A stretch of 64,000 nucleotides of DNA from Streptomyces flavidovirens DSM 40150 (GCF_000429085.1 NZ_AUBE01000014.1:1-64000); one strand, 5' to 3'; positions 44,220 through 53,369 are shown, counted from the stretch's first letter. The notes: a model not told the origin generated them from the sequence alone. A program made the numbers and translations.

Positions 44220-45191
44220 ATGACCATCACAAGCCCTCAAAGCACCGAGGTCGAACTCGACCTGACCCTGGTGTGCAAGGAGACCCTCGCCGAGGGCGTC
44301 GTCCGGCTCAGCCTGGCCCACCCCTTCGGCGAGCGTCTGCCCGCGTGGAGCCCGGGCGCCCACATCGACCTGGTGCTGGGCCCGGACCTCGTACGGCAGT
44401 ACTCGCTGTGCGGCGACCCGTGGGACACCTCCCTCCTCCAGGTGGCCGTGCTGCGCGAGCCGCAGAGCCGGGGCGGCTCCCGCTACGTGCACGACACGCT
44501 GGCCGAGGGCGACACGGTGCGGGTGCGCGGCCCCCGCAACCACTTCCAACTGGTCGACTCCCCCCGCTACCTGTTCATCGCCGGCGGCATCGGCATCACC
44601 CCGGTCCTGCCGATGATCGCCGCCGCCGAGCGGCGGGGCGCCGACTGGCGGTTGGTGTACGGCGGCCGCAGCCGCGCCACCATGGCCTTCGCCGGGCAGC
44701 TTGTCAAGGACCACCCCCACCGGGTGGCACTGCGCCCCCAGGACGAGACCGGCCTTCTCGATCTGGAGGGGCTGCTCGGCAGCCCTGCCCCCGGCACCCT
44801 CATCTACTGCTGCGGTCCCGAGCCCCTGCTCAACGCGGTGGAACGGCGGTGTGCCTCCTGGCCGGAAGGCACGCTGCACATCGAGCGGTTCACGCCGAAG
44901 TCGCGGGAGGACGACGCCCCTTCGACCTCCTTCGAGGTGGAACTCTCCCGGAGCGGCATCACAGTCACCGTCCCACCGGACAAGACCGTCCTCCAGACGG
45001 TCGAGGAGGCCGGCGTGCAGATCCTGTCCTCGTGCCAGGAGGGCACCTGTGGCACCTGCGAGACCGCGGTGCTCGACGGGGTGGTGGACCACCGCGACTC
45101 CCTCCTCACCCCCGTCGAGCAGGCCCGCAACGACACGATGTTCATCTGCGTCTCGCGCGCCGCGTGCCCGCGCCTCGTCCTGGATCTGTGA
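44220..45191 (+). CDS. Rieske oxygenase reductase, VanB-like (FMN + 2Fe-2S)
   Basis: 323 aa phthalate-dioxygenase-reductase type. The flavin domain has SPGAHIDLVLGPDLVRQYSL, the NAD domain LFIAGGIGITPVLPMIAAAE and IYCCGPEPLLNAVERRC, and a C-terminal plant-type ferredoxin with LSSCQEGTCGTCETAVLDG and CVSRA. It passes electrons from NAD(P)H to the oxygenase at 42888. ATG 44220 follows AAAGAGAACC. It converges on the XapX genes, with only 15 bp between the stops. Confidence 0.9.
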   Translation: MTITSPQSTEVELDLTLVCKETLAEGVVRLSLAHPFGERLPAWSPGAHIDLVLGPDLVRQYSLCGDPWDTSLLQVAVLREPQSRGGSRYVHDTLAEGDTVRVRGPRNHFQLVDSPRYLFIAGGIGITPVLPMIAAAERRGADWRLVYGGRSRATMAFAGQLVKDHPHRVALRPQDETGLLDLEGLLGSPAPGTLIYCCGPEPLLNAVERRCASWPEGTLHIERFTPKSREDDAPSTSFEVELSRSGITVTVPPDKTVLQTVEEAGVQILSSCQEGTCGTCETAVLDGVVDHRDSLLTPVEQARNDTMFICVSRAACPRLVLDL

Positions 45192-45206
45192 CCCACCGGC
45201 TGCCCG

Positions 45207-45494
45207 CTACCAGGTAGTCACGTGTGGCGCGCTCTCGGGACGGGTGCCTCCGGAGGGTGTGGGGATCACCGGGGCGGCGGGTCGGCGGCGCCGTGATGAC
45301 CACCGCGCGCGGAGGGCCGTGGCGACCCGCTCGCCGAGGAGGATGCCCGCCAGTCCGCACAGGCTCAGCAGCGGCGGCGCGGGTGCGGCGACGTCCAGGG
45401 CCCAGAAGACCGCGCCCATCACGGTTCCGGCGAGGAGGGAGACCCCCGCCCGCCGCGCGAATGCCGCCGCACGGGCCTTGCGTGGGGCGGTCAC
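45207..45494 (-). CDS. XapX-domain membrane protein (second copy)
   Basis: 95 aa from GTG 45494, which overlaps the stop of the upstream XapX gene. One helix-rich segment: GVSLLAGTVMGAVFWALDVA then PAPPLLSLCGLAGILLGE, the XapX signature, followed by a basic Arg-rich tail. XapX proteins are tiny membrane proteins of unknown function found next to catabolic genes. Two tandem copies suggest a heteromer. Confidence 0.75.
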   Translation of the reverse strand: MTAPRKARAAAFARRAGVSLLAGTVMGAVFWALDVAAPAPPLLSLCGLAGILLGERVATALRARWSSRRRRPAAPVIPTPSGGTRPESAPHVTTW

Positions 45495-45637
45495 AGGGCC
45501 TCCAGGGCGGCCTGGCTCAGCAGCATGCCGAGCAGGCCGCACAGCGCGACGGGCGGGGGGGCGGGGGCTTTCACTCGCAGTGCCACGTACAGAGCGCCGA
45601 CCACCATCCCGGCCAGCAGCACCTTCACGTATGCCAT
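45491..45637 (-). CDS. XapX-domain membrane protein (48 aa)
   Basis: 48 aa: MAYVKVLLAGMVVGALYVAL then RVKAPAPPPVALCGLLGMLL and SQAALEAL. It has two hydrophobic stretches joined by the conserved Pro-rich turn. Its ATG is 34 bp downstream (leftwards) of the palindrome at 45671, so the pair appears to be controlled by the same regulator as the quercetinase operon. Confidence 0.75.
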   Translation of the reverse strand: MAYVKVLLAGMVVGALYVALRVKAPAPPPVALCGLLGMLLSQAALEAL

Positions 45638-45670
45638 CAGGACCCAGCTCCCTACGAGAAAGCGACTTAC

Positions 45671-45687
45671 GTCAGGCTACCTGACAT
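45671..45687. promoter_or_regulatory. Second copy of the operator palindrome
   Basis: GTCAGG-CTA-CCTGACAT. The first 15 bases form a perfect 6+6 inverted repeat, and the 17 bases equal the reverse complement of 30717-30733. It lies upstream of the leftward XapX operon and just past the TetR stop, i.e. where an operator for the XapX promoter would be. Confidence 0.75.
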
Positions 45688-45703
45688 CACGTGCGGCGCG
45701 GCG

Positions 45704-46327
45704 CTACAGCCCCTCGCCGTCCGCCGAGATCGTCGTCATCAGGCGGTCCAGGTGTGAGCGCATCACGGCGATCAGGTCGAATGAGCGCCCGCCGGCCAGC
45801 CACTGGAGCCGTAGTCCGGCGTCGAGCGCCGCGCACTGCCGGGCGATGTTCTCGTGGTCCAGGCCAGCTTTGAGTTCACCGGACTCGGCGCCGGCGCGCA
45901 GGCGGTCCGCGAGTTCGCGTACGCCCTTTTCCTGCCAGTGGGAGAAGAAGTCGTGCGCGGGGTGGTCCGGTGCGGTGGCCTCGGCGCCGATCACGACGGC
46001 GAGTTCGAGGACCCCCGGCATGTTCAGCGATTCGGCGGTGTCTTCCAGGTGGCAGCGGAAGGCCTCCCGTACGGAGTCGGGCACGCGTACCCATTGCTCG
46101 TCGAGCCGCTCGTGCCAGTACTGCACCACGGCCAGTAGCAGTTGCTGCTTGTCGCGGAAGTGGTGGAGCAGCCCGGCGTCGGTGATGTCGGCGTCGCGGG
46201 CGACGCGAGCCAGTGAGGTCTTGCGGTAACCGTCCTGGCCGAAGCGCAGAAGCGCGGCCTCCAGGATCTGGTTGCGCCTGGCCAGCCCTGTTGTGTAGCC
46301 GCCGCGCGGCCCGCGTGGTGTCCCCAT
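45704..46327 (-). CDS. TetR-family regulator
   Basis: 207 aa. Helix-turn-helix: ARRNQILEAALLRFGQDGYR, KTSLARVARDADITDAGLLH, HFRDKQQLLLAVVQYW. The C-terminal ligand domain is typical TetR (ELAVVIGAEATAPDHPAHDF). Start MGTPRGPRGG at 46327; an ATG 9 bp earlier is possible. It diverges from the MFS/glycosidase operon at 46577, so it probably represses sugar-side genes; a 6+6 palindrome lies at 46411. Confidence 0.87.
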   Translation of the reverse strand: MGTPRGPRGGYTTGLARRNQILEAALLRFGQDGYRKTSLARVARDADITDAGLLHHFRDKQQLLLAVVQYWHERLDEQWVRVPDSVREAFRCHLEDTAESLNMPGVLELAVVIGAEATAPDHPAHDFFSHWQEKGVRELADRLRAGAESGELKAGLDHENIARQCAALDAGLRLQWLAGGRSFDLIAVMRSHLDRLMTTISADGEGL

Positions 46328-46410
46328 GCGTACCACCGTACCGATCGCCGTCGTCGGCTCCCACGAGAGTGTCGCTGCCGCATGGCAGGGGACGCCTCAC
46401 CTCCAGCCAT

Positions 46411-46424
46411 GTGACGTGCGTCAC
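46411..46424. promoter_or_regulatory. Palindrome in the TetR / glycosidase operon promoter region
   Basis: GTGACG-TG-CGTCAC, a perfect 6+6 inverted repeat, 84 bp upstream of the TetR start and 152 bp upstream of the MFS start. It is a candidate TetR operator. Confidence 0.5.
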
Positions 46425-46576
46425 TCTCTCAATGCCTAGCGTGCACTAAGTATTGGTCTCATCATCATCCGAAAGCGAGCGAGCATTTCGCGCCTGTGGC
46501 CAGATATGAGCCCTGCTGACGGCCTGCCGTTCCACGCACGAACCCCACCCTCCCTGTTCGCGAAAGGAGCGGCTTC

Positions 46577-48046
46577 ATGACACCGACGTCTGCCAGCCCC
46601 TCGCTCGACACAGCTTCGTCCGACGACACCGCGAGATGGACCCCGCGACTGGTCGCCGTACTCATCGCGCTCATCTGGCCGACCCAGCTCCTGGCCGCCG
46701 CCGGCATCCTGGGCGCCAACGCCACCGCCAGCGTGGCGCAGAGCTTCCACACCACGCACGTGGCCTGGTTCGGGTTGACCGTCGTCCTCGTCTCGACGCT
46801 GCTGACGCCGTTCGTGATGAAACTGGGTGACCGCTACGGCAGGAAGCGGCTCATGCTCGTGATGGCCGGCCTGGGGGTCGTCGGAGACGTCATCGCCGCG
46901 ATGGCGGGCAGTTTCTGGCTTCTGCTGGCCGGGCGGGCGATCGCCGGCTGTTACGGCCCGTTCGGCGCCCTGTCCTTCCCGGCCGTACGGGACATCTTCC
47001 CCGCCCGGCTGGTGAAGCCGGCCAGCGCCATCCTGGGCAGCAGCGTCGGACTGGTCGCCCTGGCCGCGCCGTTCCTCGCCGGCTGGCTGGTCGACGGCTG
47101 GGGCTACCAGGGCGTGATGTGGTTCCTCGCCGCGGCCTCCGCCGCCGGCTTCGCGCTGATCGCCTTCCTGGTGCCCCAGACCCCACGGCACGACTTCCGG
47201 CCCGGCTTCGACTGGCTCGGCGGCCTGGTCCTCGGCGGGGGCCTGACCGCGGTCGTCTACGCAGTCGGCCAGGGACAGAGCTGGGGCTGGGCCGACGCCA
47301 AAACCCTCGGCTGGCTCGCCGCTGGCCTGGTCGCACTGGTCGTCTTCTTCTTCGTGGAGCGCTCCAGCGCCCACCCGATCCTGGACTTGAAGGTACTCAG
47401 CCGACGCCCGGTCGCCCTGGTCCTCCTCAGCGGCGGGCTCGCTCAGGCCGTCGCGTACACCATGCCGGGTATGGCGATCCTGCTCGCCCTCTACCCGCAC
47501 ATCCCAGGCGTCTCCGCCGGTCTCGGGTGGACCGCACAGCACAACGCCGCCGTCAGCGTGACCTGGCACGTGGTGATGTTCGGTACCGGAATCGTCGCCA
47601 GCCGCCTCTTGCGCACGATCGACGCCCGCCTGCTCTGGTGGACGGGGCTGGCTCTGATGGCGGTCGGCTACGGCCTGGTGGGCTTCTTCCACGCCAATGA
47701 GACCGAACTCATCCTCACTTCGTGCCTGGCCAACCTCGGCTCCGGCCTCGTCGTCGCGGGAGCTCCGGCGCTGGTCGTCGGCGTGGTGTCCAAGGACGAG
47801 CAGGGGCTGGGCAGCGGCATGCTCAACATGGGCATCAACTTCTTCGGCGCCATCGTCACCGCCCTCTCGTTCGCCGCCCTCGCGACCCACAGCACCGTCG
47901 TGGACGGCACCGCCTTCTACCAGGACGGCGGCTACGCCTGGCTCTTCTGGACCGGAGCGCTGCTCACGGCGCTGACCCTGGCGATATCGCTGTTCATCCC
48001 GCCACTGCGGGACCCGGCGGAAACCGACGCCGTCCCCGCCGTCTGA
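46577..48046 (+). CDS. MFS transporter (DHA2-like)
   Basis: 489 aa, roughly 14 hydrophobic segments. The loop after helix 2 is MKLGDRYGRKRLMLVMAGLG and the motif C-like region RAIAGCYGPFGALSFPAVRD. It is placed first in an operon with three glycoside hydrolases, so it may take up a glycoside or disaccharide such as rutinose, or the flavonoid glycoside itself. Drug-efflux-type homology makes export equally possible. The RBS GAAAGGAGCGG precedes ATG 46577. Confidence 0.82.
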   Translation: MTPTSASPSLDTASSDDTARWTPRLVAVLIALIWPTQLLAAAGILGANATASVAQSFHTTHVAWFGLTVVLVSTLLTPFVMKLGDRYGRKRLMLVMAGLGVVGDVIAAMAGSFWLLLAGRAIAGCYGPFGALSFPAVRDIFPARLVKPASAILGSSVGLVALAAPFLAGWLVDGWGYQGVMWFLAAASAAGFALIAFLVPQTPRHDFRPGFDWLGGLVLGGGLTAVVYAVGQGQSWGWADAKTLGWLAAGLVALVVFFFVERSSAHPILDLKVLSRRPVALVLLSGGLAQAVAYTMPGMAILLALYPHIPGVSAGLGWTAQHNAAVSVTWHVVMFGTGIVASRLLRTIDARLLWWTGLALMAVGYGLVGFFHANETELILTSCLANLGSGLVVAGAPALVVGVVSKDEQGLGSGMLNMGINFFGAIVTALSFAALATHSTVVDGTAFYQDGGYAWLFWTGALLTALTLAISLFIPPLRDPAETDAVPAV

Positions 48047-48094
48047 ACGGCCCCCCGGAGGGACCACTAACCGCCAACACCGAGAAAGGCTGAC

Positions 48095-50407
48095 ATGTCA
48101 CACGCCTGGACCGCTCAGGTCATCACCCCCGCCTGGCCGGAAGAGCCACTGGGTACGGCGGGCCGCCCGGCCACGCTGCTGCGTGAGGTGTTCACCGTGA
48201 GCGGCCAGTTGAGACGGGCGGAGCTGAGGGTCACCGCCCTGGGGGTGTACGAGACGTATCTCAACGGCGCCGTGGTCGGGGACCACGTCCTGGCGCCCGG
48301 CTGGACCAGCTACCACCACCGCCACCGCTACCAGTCCTTCGACGTGACCCGGATGCTGTGCCCCGGTCCCAACGCCTGGGGCGCGCACCTGGCTGACGGC
48401 TGGTACCGGGGCCTGCTCGGCTTCAACGGCGGCAACCGCGACATCTACGGACCGCATACCGGACTGCTCGCTGAGCTGAGCATCGAGTACGTCGACGGCA
48501 GCGTCCAGACGATCACGACCGGTCCGGGCTGGCGCGCGGCGGCCGGTCCGGTCACCGCCGCCGGCCTGTACGAGGGAGAGGTCTACGACGCCCGCCGGGA
48601 GCTGCCCGGCTGGAGCGAACCGGGCTTCGACGACACGCACTGGCATCCGGTGCGCGTGGTGGACTTCGACACCTCGGTGCTGTTCCCGGCCGACAGCCCT
48701 CCCGTACGGCGCATCGAGCGCCTCGCCCCGGTGGCCGTGACCACCTCCCCCAGCGGGCGCGCCCTGGTCGACTTCGGCCAGAACCTGGTCGGCAGGCTGC
48801 GCATCCGCGTCCGCGGTGAGGCGGGTCGCACCGTGACGCTGCGGCATGCGGAGGTGTTGGAGGACGGCGAGTTGTGCGTACGTCCGCTGCGCGGCGCCAT
48901 GGCCACCGACCGCTACACGGTGCGCGGCGACGCCGACGGCGAGCAGTGGGAGCCCCGCTTCACCTTCCACGGCTTCCGCTACGCCGACATCGACAACTGG
49001 CCCGGCGAACTGGCCCCCGGTGACGTCACCGCTGTGGTCCTGCACAGCGACCTCCGCCGGACCGGTTGGTTCGAGTCCTCCGATCCGTCGCTGAACCGGC
49101 TGCACGAGAACGTGGTGTGGGGGATGCGGGGCAACTTCCTGGATGTTCCCACCGACTGCCCCCAGCGCGACGAACGCCTCGGCTGGAGCGGCGACATCCA
49201 GGTCTTCGCCCCCACCGCCACGTTCCTCTACGACACCCAGGACTTCCTGCGCTCCTGGCTGCGCGACCTCGCCGCCGACCAGAGCGAGGACCCCGACGGC
49301 ATCCCACCGGTGATCAGCCCTGCCATCCCCTTGAACATCCCCGTACCGATGCCTCCCGGCAACCCCCCGATGGCCGGCTGGTGCGACGCCGCCGTCATCG
49401 TCCCGTGGGTCCTGCACGAGCGCTACGGCGACACCGAGGTGCTGCGCACCCAGTACCCGTCCACGCGCGCCTGGGTCGACGCCGTCGACCGGATCGCCGG
49501 GCCCACGCACGTGTGGGGCGAGGGCTTCCAGTTCGGCGACTGGCTCGACCCCACCGCGTCCCCCGACGACCCCGGCGGGGCGACGACCTCTTCTCAACTC
49601 GTCGCGACCGCCTACTTCGCGCACTCGTCCCGACTGCTGGCCCGCACCGCCGACGTACTGGGGAAGAAGGACGACGCCGAGCACTATCACGCACTCTCCG
49701 ATGCCGTACGGCAAGCCTTCCGAGCCCGCTTCCACACCGGCGAGGGCCGCCTGGCGCAAGAGACCCAGACCGCGTACGCCCTCGCCCTCGGCTTCGACCT
49801 GCTCCAGGACGACGCCGAGCGGACCGAGGCCGGGAACCGGCTGGCCGCTCTGGTGGCAGAGCGCGGCCACCGGATCGGGACCGGCTTCCTCGGCACCCCT
49901 CTCGTATGCGACGCGCTCACCGCCACCGGCCACACCGATACCGCGTACCGGTTGCTGCTGGAGCGCTCCTGCCCGTCGTGGCTCTACCAGGTGGATATGG
50001 GGGCCACCACGATCTGGGAGCGCTGGGACAGCCTGCTGCCCGACGGCACCGTCAACCCCGGAGAGATGACCTCCTTCAACCACTACGCGCTCGGCGCGAT
50101 CGCCGACTGGCTGCACCGCACCGTCGCCGGTCTCGCCCCGGCCGCCCCCGGCTACCGCCGCCTGCTCGTCCGGCCCCGCCCCGGCGGCGGCCTCACCTGG
50201 GCCAAGGCCGCGCACGAGACACCGTACGGACGGGCCGAGGTGGCGTGGCGCCTGACCGACGGCCGGCTGACGGTCACCGTGACCGTCCCCCAGGGCACCG
50301 AGGCCACCGTCGACCTGCCGGGCGCCGAACCAACCCGGGCCGGGCCCGGCATCCACACCTTCCACACCTTCCACGCCCCCCACCGCACCACCGAGGAGCA
50401 GCAGTGA
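48095..50407 (+). CDS. GH78 alpha-L-rhamnosidase
   Basis: 770 aa. The N-terminal carbohydrate-binding sandwich reads RRAELRVTALGVYETYLNG, VLAPGWTSYHHRHRYQSFDV. The (alpha/alpha)6 catalytic domain has VPTDCPQRDERLGWSGDIQV with its conserved acidic residues, WVLHERYGDTEVLRTQYPS, WERWDSLLPDGTVNPGEMTS and FNHYALGAIADWLHR. It hydrolyses terminal alpha-L-rhamnose, as in rutin, naringin or hesperidin. No signal peptide, so it acts in the cytoplasm on imported glycosides. The stop overlaps the GH3 start (GTGA). RBS GAGAAAGG before ATG 48095. Confidence 0.93.
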   Translation: MSHAWTAQVITPAWPEEPLGTAGRPATLLREVFTVSGQLRRAELRVTALGVYETYLNGAVVGDHVLAPGWTSYHHRHRYQSFDVTRMLCPGPNAWGAHLADGWYRGLLGFNGGNRDIYGPHTGLLAELSIEYVDGSVQTITTGPGWRAAAGPVTAAGLYEGEVYDARRELPGWSEPGFDDTHWHPVRVVDFDTSVLFPADSPPVRRIERLAPVAVTTSPSGRALVDFGQNLVGRLRIRVRGEAGRTVTLRHAEVLEDGELCVRPLRGAMATDRYTVRGDADGEQWEPRFTFHGFRYADIDNWPGELAPGDVTAVVLHSDLRRTGWFESSDPSLNRLHENVVWGMRGNFLDVPTDCPQRDERLGWSGDIQVFAPTATFLYDTQDFLRSWLRDLAADQSEDPDGIPPVISPAIPLNIPVPMPPGNPPMAGWCDAAVIVPWVLHERYGDTEVLRTQYPSTRAWVDAVDRIAGPTHVWGEGFQFGDWLDPTASPDDPGGATTSSQLVATAYFAHSSRLLARTADVLGKKDDAEHYHALSDAVRQAFRARFHTGEGRLAQETQTAYALALGFDLLQDDAERTEAGNRLAALVAERGHRIGTGFLGTPLVCDALTATGHTDTAYRLLLERSCPSWLYQVDMGATTIWERWDSLLPDGTVNPGEMTSFNHYALGAIADWLHRTVAGLAPAAPGYRRLLVRPRPGGGLTWAKAAHETPYGRAEVAWRLTDGRLTVTVTVPQGTEATVDLPGAEPTRAGPGIHTFHTFHAPHRTTEEQQ

Positions 50408-52158
50408 CCCACCCGTACCAGGACCCCAGCCGCAGCGTCGAAGAACGGGTGGCGGACCTGCTGCCCCGTATGACGCTGGAAGAGAAGGCCGGGCTGCTCT
50501 TCCACCACGCGATAGGCATCGGAGCGAACCCCGCACCAGTCGGCCTCACCGCCGAGCAGATGATGTCCGACCACCTCATGTCGCACTTCAACCTGCTGGG
50601 CGCGGGCACCCCACGCGAGATGGCGGAGTTCCACAACCGCCTTCAGGAGCAGGCCGCCGCCACCCGGCTGGGCATCCCGGTGACGCTGTCCACCGATCCG
50701 CGCCACGCGTTCACCGACAACCCGGGCACCGCGATGATGGCCGGCCCTTTCTCCCAGTGGCCCGAAACCCTGGGCCTGGCCGCCATTGATGACGTCGCAC
50801 TGGCACGCCAGTACGGCGACATCGTGCGCCGCGAGTACCTGGCCGTCGGTCTGCGGGTCGCCCTGCACCCGCAGATCGACCTGGCCACCGAACCGCGTTG
50901 GGCCCGTATCTCGGGCACGTTCGGCGAGGACGCCGACCTGACCTCGCGCCTGGCGGCCGCGTACATCGAGGGCCTGCGGGGTCCGGGCGAGCAGCTCGGC
51001 CAGGACAGCGTGGCAGCGATGGTCAAGCACTTCCCCGGCGGTGGCCCGCAGAAGGACGGCGAGGACCCGCACTTCCCCTACGGCAGGGAACAGGTCTACC
51101 CAGGCGGCCTCTTCGACTACCACCTGGCGCCGTTCAAGGCGGCCATCGCAGCCGGGGCCACGCAGGTGATGCCGTACTACGGCATGCCGGTCGGCACCGG
51201 GCACGAAGAGGTCGGCTTCGGCTTCAACAAGGGGATCATCACCGGGTTGTTGCGCGAGAAGCTGGGCTTCGACGGCATCGTCTGCACCGATTGGGGATTG
51301 CTCAACGACGGTCCGATCATGGGCGAGATGCACGCCGCCCGCGCCTGGGGCGTGGAACACCTCACGCCCGAGGAGCGGGCACTGAAGGTGCTGCACGCGG
51401 GCGCCGATCAGATCGGTGGCGAGGCATGCCCCGAGCTGATCGTGGAACTGGTCCGCGACGGACGGCTGACGGAATCCCGCCTCGACGCCTCCGTCACTCG
51501 CCTGCTCGCCGAGAAATTCCGCCTCGGGCTGTTCGACGACCGCCGCTACGTCGACCCGGACGCCGCCGAAGAGATCGTCGGCCGCGCCGACTTCCGCACC
51601 GCCGGCGAGGCCGCCCAGCGCCGCTCGCTGACCCTGCTCGAAGACCGTGCCGGCGTACTGCCGCTGACCGGTCGTCCTCGGCTGTACGTGGAAGGCGTCG
51701 ACGTGGCCGTGGCCGCCGAGTACACCGACATCGTCACCGACCCGGCTCAGGCCGACCTCGCGGTGCTGCGCCTGAACACCCCCTACGAGCCCCGCCCGGG
51801 CCTGTTCGAGTCCTTCTTCCACGCCGGCCGGCTCGACTTCGACCGAGAACGCCTCAAGCAGATCCTCACCCTGCTCGACACGGTGCCCACCATCGTCACC
51901 ATCCACCTCGAACGACCCGCCGTCATCCCCGAAATCGCCAACCGTGCCGCCGTGTTGCTCGCCGCCTACGGCGCCGGCGACCGGGCGCTGCTCGACGTCC
52001 TGTTCGGCCGTGCCGCCCCGCAGGGCAGGCTGCCGTTCCAACTCCCTCGTTCCATGGCCGAGGTAGCGGCCGGCCGTCCGGACGTCCCGCAGGAGAGCAC
52101 CGATCCGCTCTACCCCTTCGGCCACGGGCTGCGCTATGCCGCCGACTCCACAGCGTGA
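50404..52158 (+). CDS. GH3 beta-glucosidase-type glycosidase
   Basis: 584 aa. The catalytic (beta/alpha)8 domain shows RVALHPQIDLATEPRWARIS, GTFGEDADLTSRLAAAYIEG, MVKHFPGGGPQKDGEDPHFP and LGFDGIVCTDWGLLNDGPIM with the nucleophile Asp. A second domain follows with LLEDRAGVLPLTGRPRLYVE and a C-terminal DPLYPFGHGLRYA. It begins with GTG in the overlap of the rhamnosidase stop, so is strictly co-translated. After rhamnose is removed it could cleave the beta-glucoside. No signal peptide. Confidence 0.92.
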   Translation: MTHPYQDPSRSVEERVADLLPRMTLEEKAGLLFHHAIGIGANPAPVGLTAEQMMSDHLMSHFNLLGAGTPREMAEFHNRLQEQAAATRLGIPVTLSTDPRHAFTDNPGTAMMAGPFSQWPETLGLAAIDDVALARQYGDIVRREYLAVGLRVALHPQIDLATEPRWARISGTFGEDADLTSRLAAAYIEGLRGPGEQLGQDSVAAMVKHFPGGGPQKDGEDPHFPYGREQVYPGGLFDYHLAPFKAAIAAGATQVMPYYGMPVGTGHEEVGFGFNKGIITGLLREKLGFDGIVCTDWGLLNDGPIMGEMHAARAWGVEHLTPEERALKVLHAGADQIGGEACPELIVELVRDGRLTESRLDASVTRLLAEKFRLGLFDDRRYVDPDAAEEIVGRADFRTAGEAAQRRSLTLLEDRAGVLPLTGRPRLYVEGVDVAVAAEYTDIVTDPAQADLAVLRLNTPYEPRPGLFESFFHAGRLDFDRERLKQILTLLDTVPTIVTIHLERPAVIPEIANRAAVLLAAYGAGDRALLDVLFGRAAPQGRLPFQLPRSMAEVAAGRPDVPQESTDPLYPFGHGLRYAADSTA

Positions 52159-52183
52159 ACGACAAGGAGCCTCGGAGCCTCGT

Positions 52184-53369
52184 ATGAACAGCACCTTCCC
52201 CAACGGCTTCCTGTGGGGCGCCGCGACCGCTGCCCACCAGGTCGAGGGTGGCAACGTCAACAACGACTTCTGGGAGATGGAACACCGCTCCGGCACCTTC
52301 TTCACCGAGCCCAGCGGGGACGCCTGTGACAGCTGGCACCGCTGGGAGGAGGACCTGGACATCGCCGCCGGTCTCGGGCCTGAACACGTACCGGTTCTCC
52401 CTGGAGTGGAGCCGCATCGAGCCGGAACCCGGTGAAGTCTCCCGCGTCGCGCTGGACCACTACCGCCGCATGATCACCGGCTGCTGCGAACGCAATCTGA
52501 ACCCGGTCGTCACCCTGCAGCACTTCACCGTGCCGCGTTGGATGACCGCCGCCGGCGGGTGGGCCGCCCCCGGCTCGGCCGACCGCTTCGCCCGCTATTG
52601 CGAGACCGTCCTGCCCATCCTGGCCGAGGGCGTCTCGTACGTCTGCACCATCAACGAGCCCAACCTCGCCGCCATGACCGCCCCACTCCACCTGCCGTCC
52701 GCCGAACGGCCCGCGTTTACCGGCGTCATGCCCGCCCCGCACCGCCCGACCGCCGACGCTCTGGTCGCCGCCCACGCCCGCGCCGTGGACATCCTGCGCG
52801 GCCAGTCCGGGATCGCGGCCGGCTGGACGATCGCCAGCCAGGCCGTCCAGGCGGCACCCGGCGGTGAGGAGGCGGCCGCCGCCTGGTCACACGAGCGTGA
52901 GGACTTCTTCCTCGAAGCCGCCAAGGGCGACGACTTCATCGGCGTACAGGCATACACCCGCACCGTCATCGGCCCCGACGGCCCCCTGCCCGTCCCGGAG
53001 TCCGCCGAGCAGACCCTGACGGACTGGGAGTACTACCCGCAGGCCCTGGAACAGGCCGTACGCCACACCTGGCAGACGACCGGCGGCGTACCGATCCTGG
53101 TGACCGAGCACGGCATCGCCACCGCCGACGACACCCGCCGCATCGACTACACCCGCACCGCCCTGCACGGACTGCGCGCCGCCATGGACGACGGTATCGA
53201 CGTACGCGGGTACATCCACTGGTCGCTGCTCGACAACTTCGAATGGGTCGCCGGCTACAAGCCCACCTTCGGCCTGGTCGCCGTCGACCGCCAGACCTTC
53301 GCCCGCACCCCCAAGCCCAGCGCCCACTGGCTCGGCACCATCGCCCGCACCGGTCACCTCCCCGAGTGA
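52184..53369 (+). pseudogene. GH1 beta-glucosidase with one-base frameshift
   Basis: The first 66 codons (MNSTFPNGFLWGAATAAHQV, WHRWEEDLDIAAGLG) and the rest (NTYRFSLEWSRIEPEPGE, YVCTINEPNLAAMTAP, GVPILVTEHGIATADD, WSLLDNFEWVAGYKPTFGLV) are in different frames. One extra C near 52379 (GGGCCTGAAC) explains it. Both catalytic glutamates (TINEP acid/base and VTEHG nucleophile) are present. Repaired, it would be about 394 aa, a normal GH1 length. It is either recently inactivated or a sequencing error in an otherwise intact operon. Confidence 0.85.

Noticed and set aside
42765..45092. A 775-codon minus-strand frame over the Rieske genes
   Set aside because: It is a compositional shadow; the plus strand carries clear Rieske and ferredoxin motifs.
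46436..48067. A 543-codon minus-strand frame
   Set aside because: It is antisense to the MFS gene, with low-complexity Gln/Glu/Gly content.
48098..52362. Long minus-strand frames over the GH78 and GH3 genes
   Set aside because: They are antisense shadows rich in Gly, Val and Arg; the plus-strand genes have complete family motifs.
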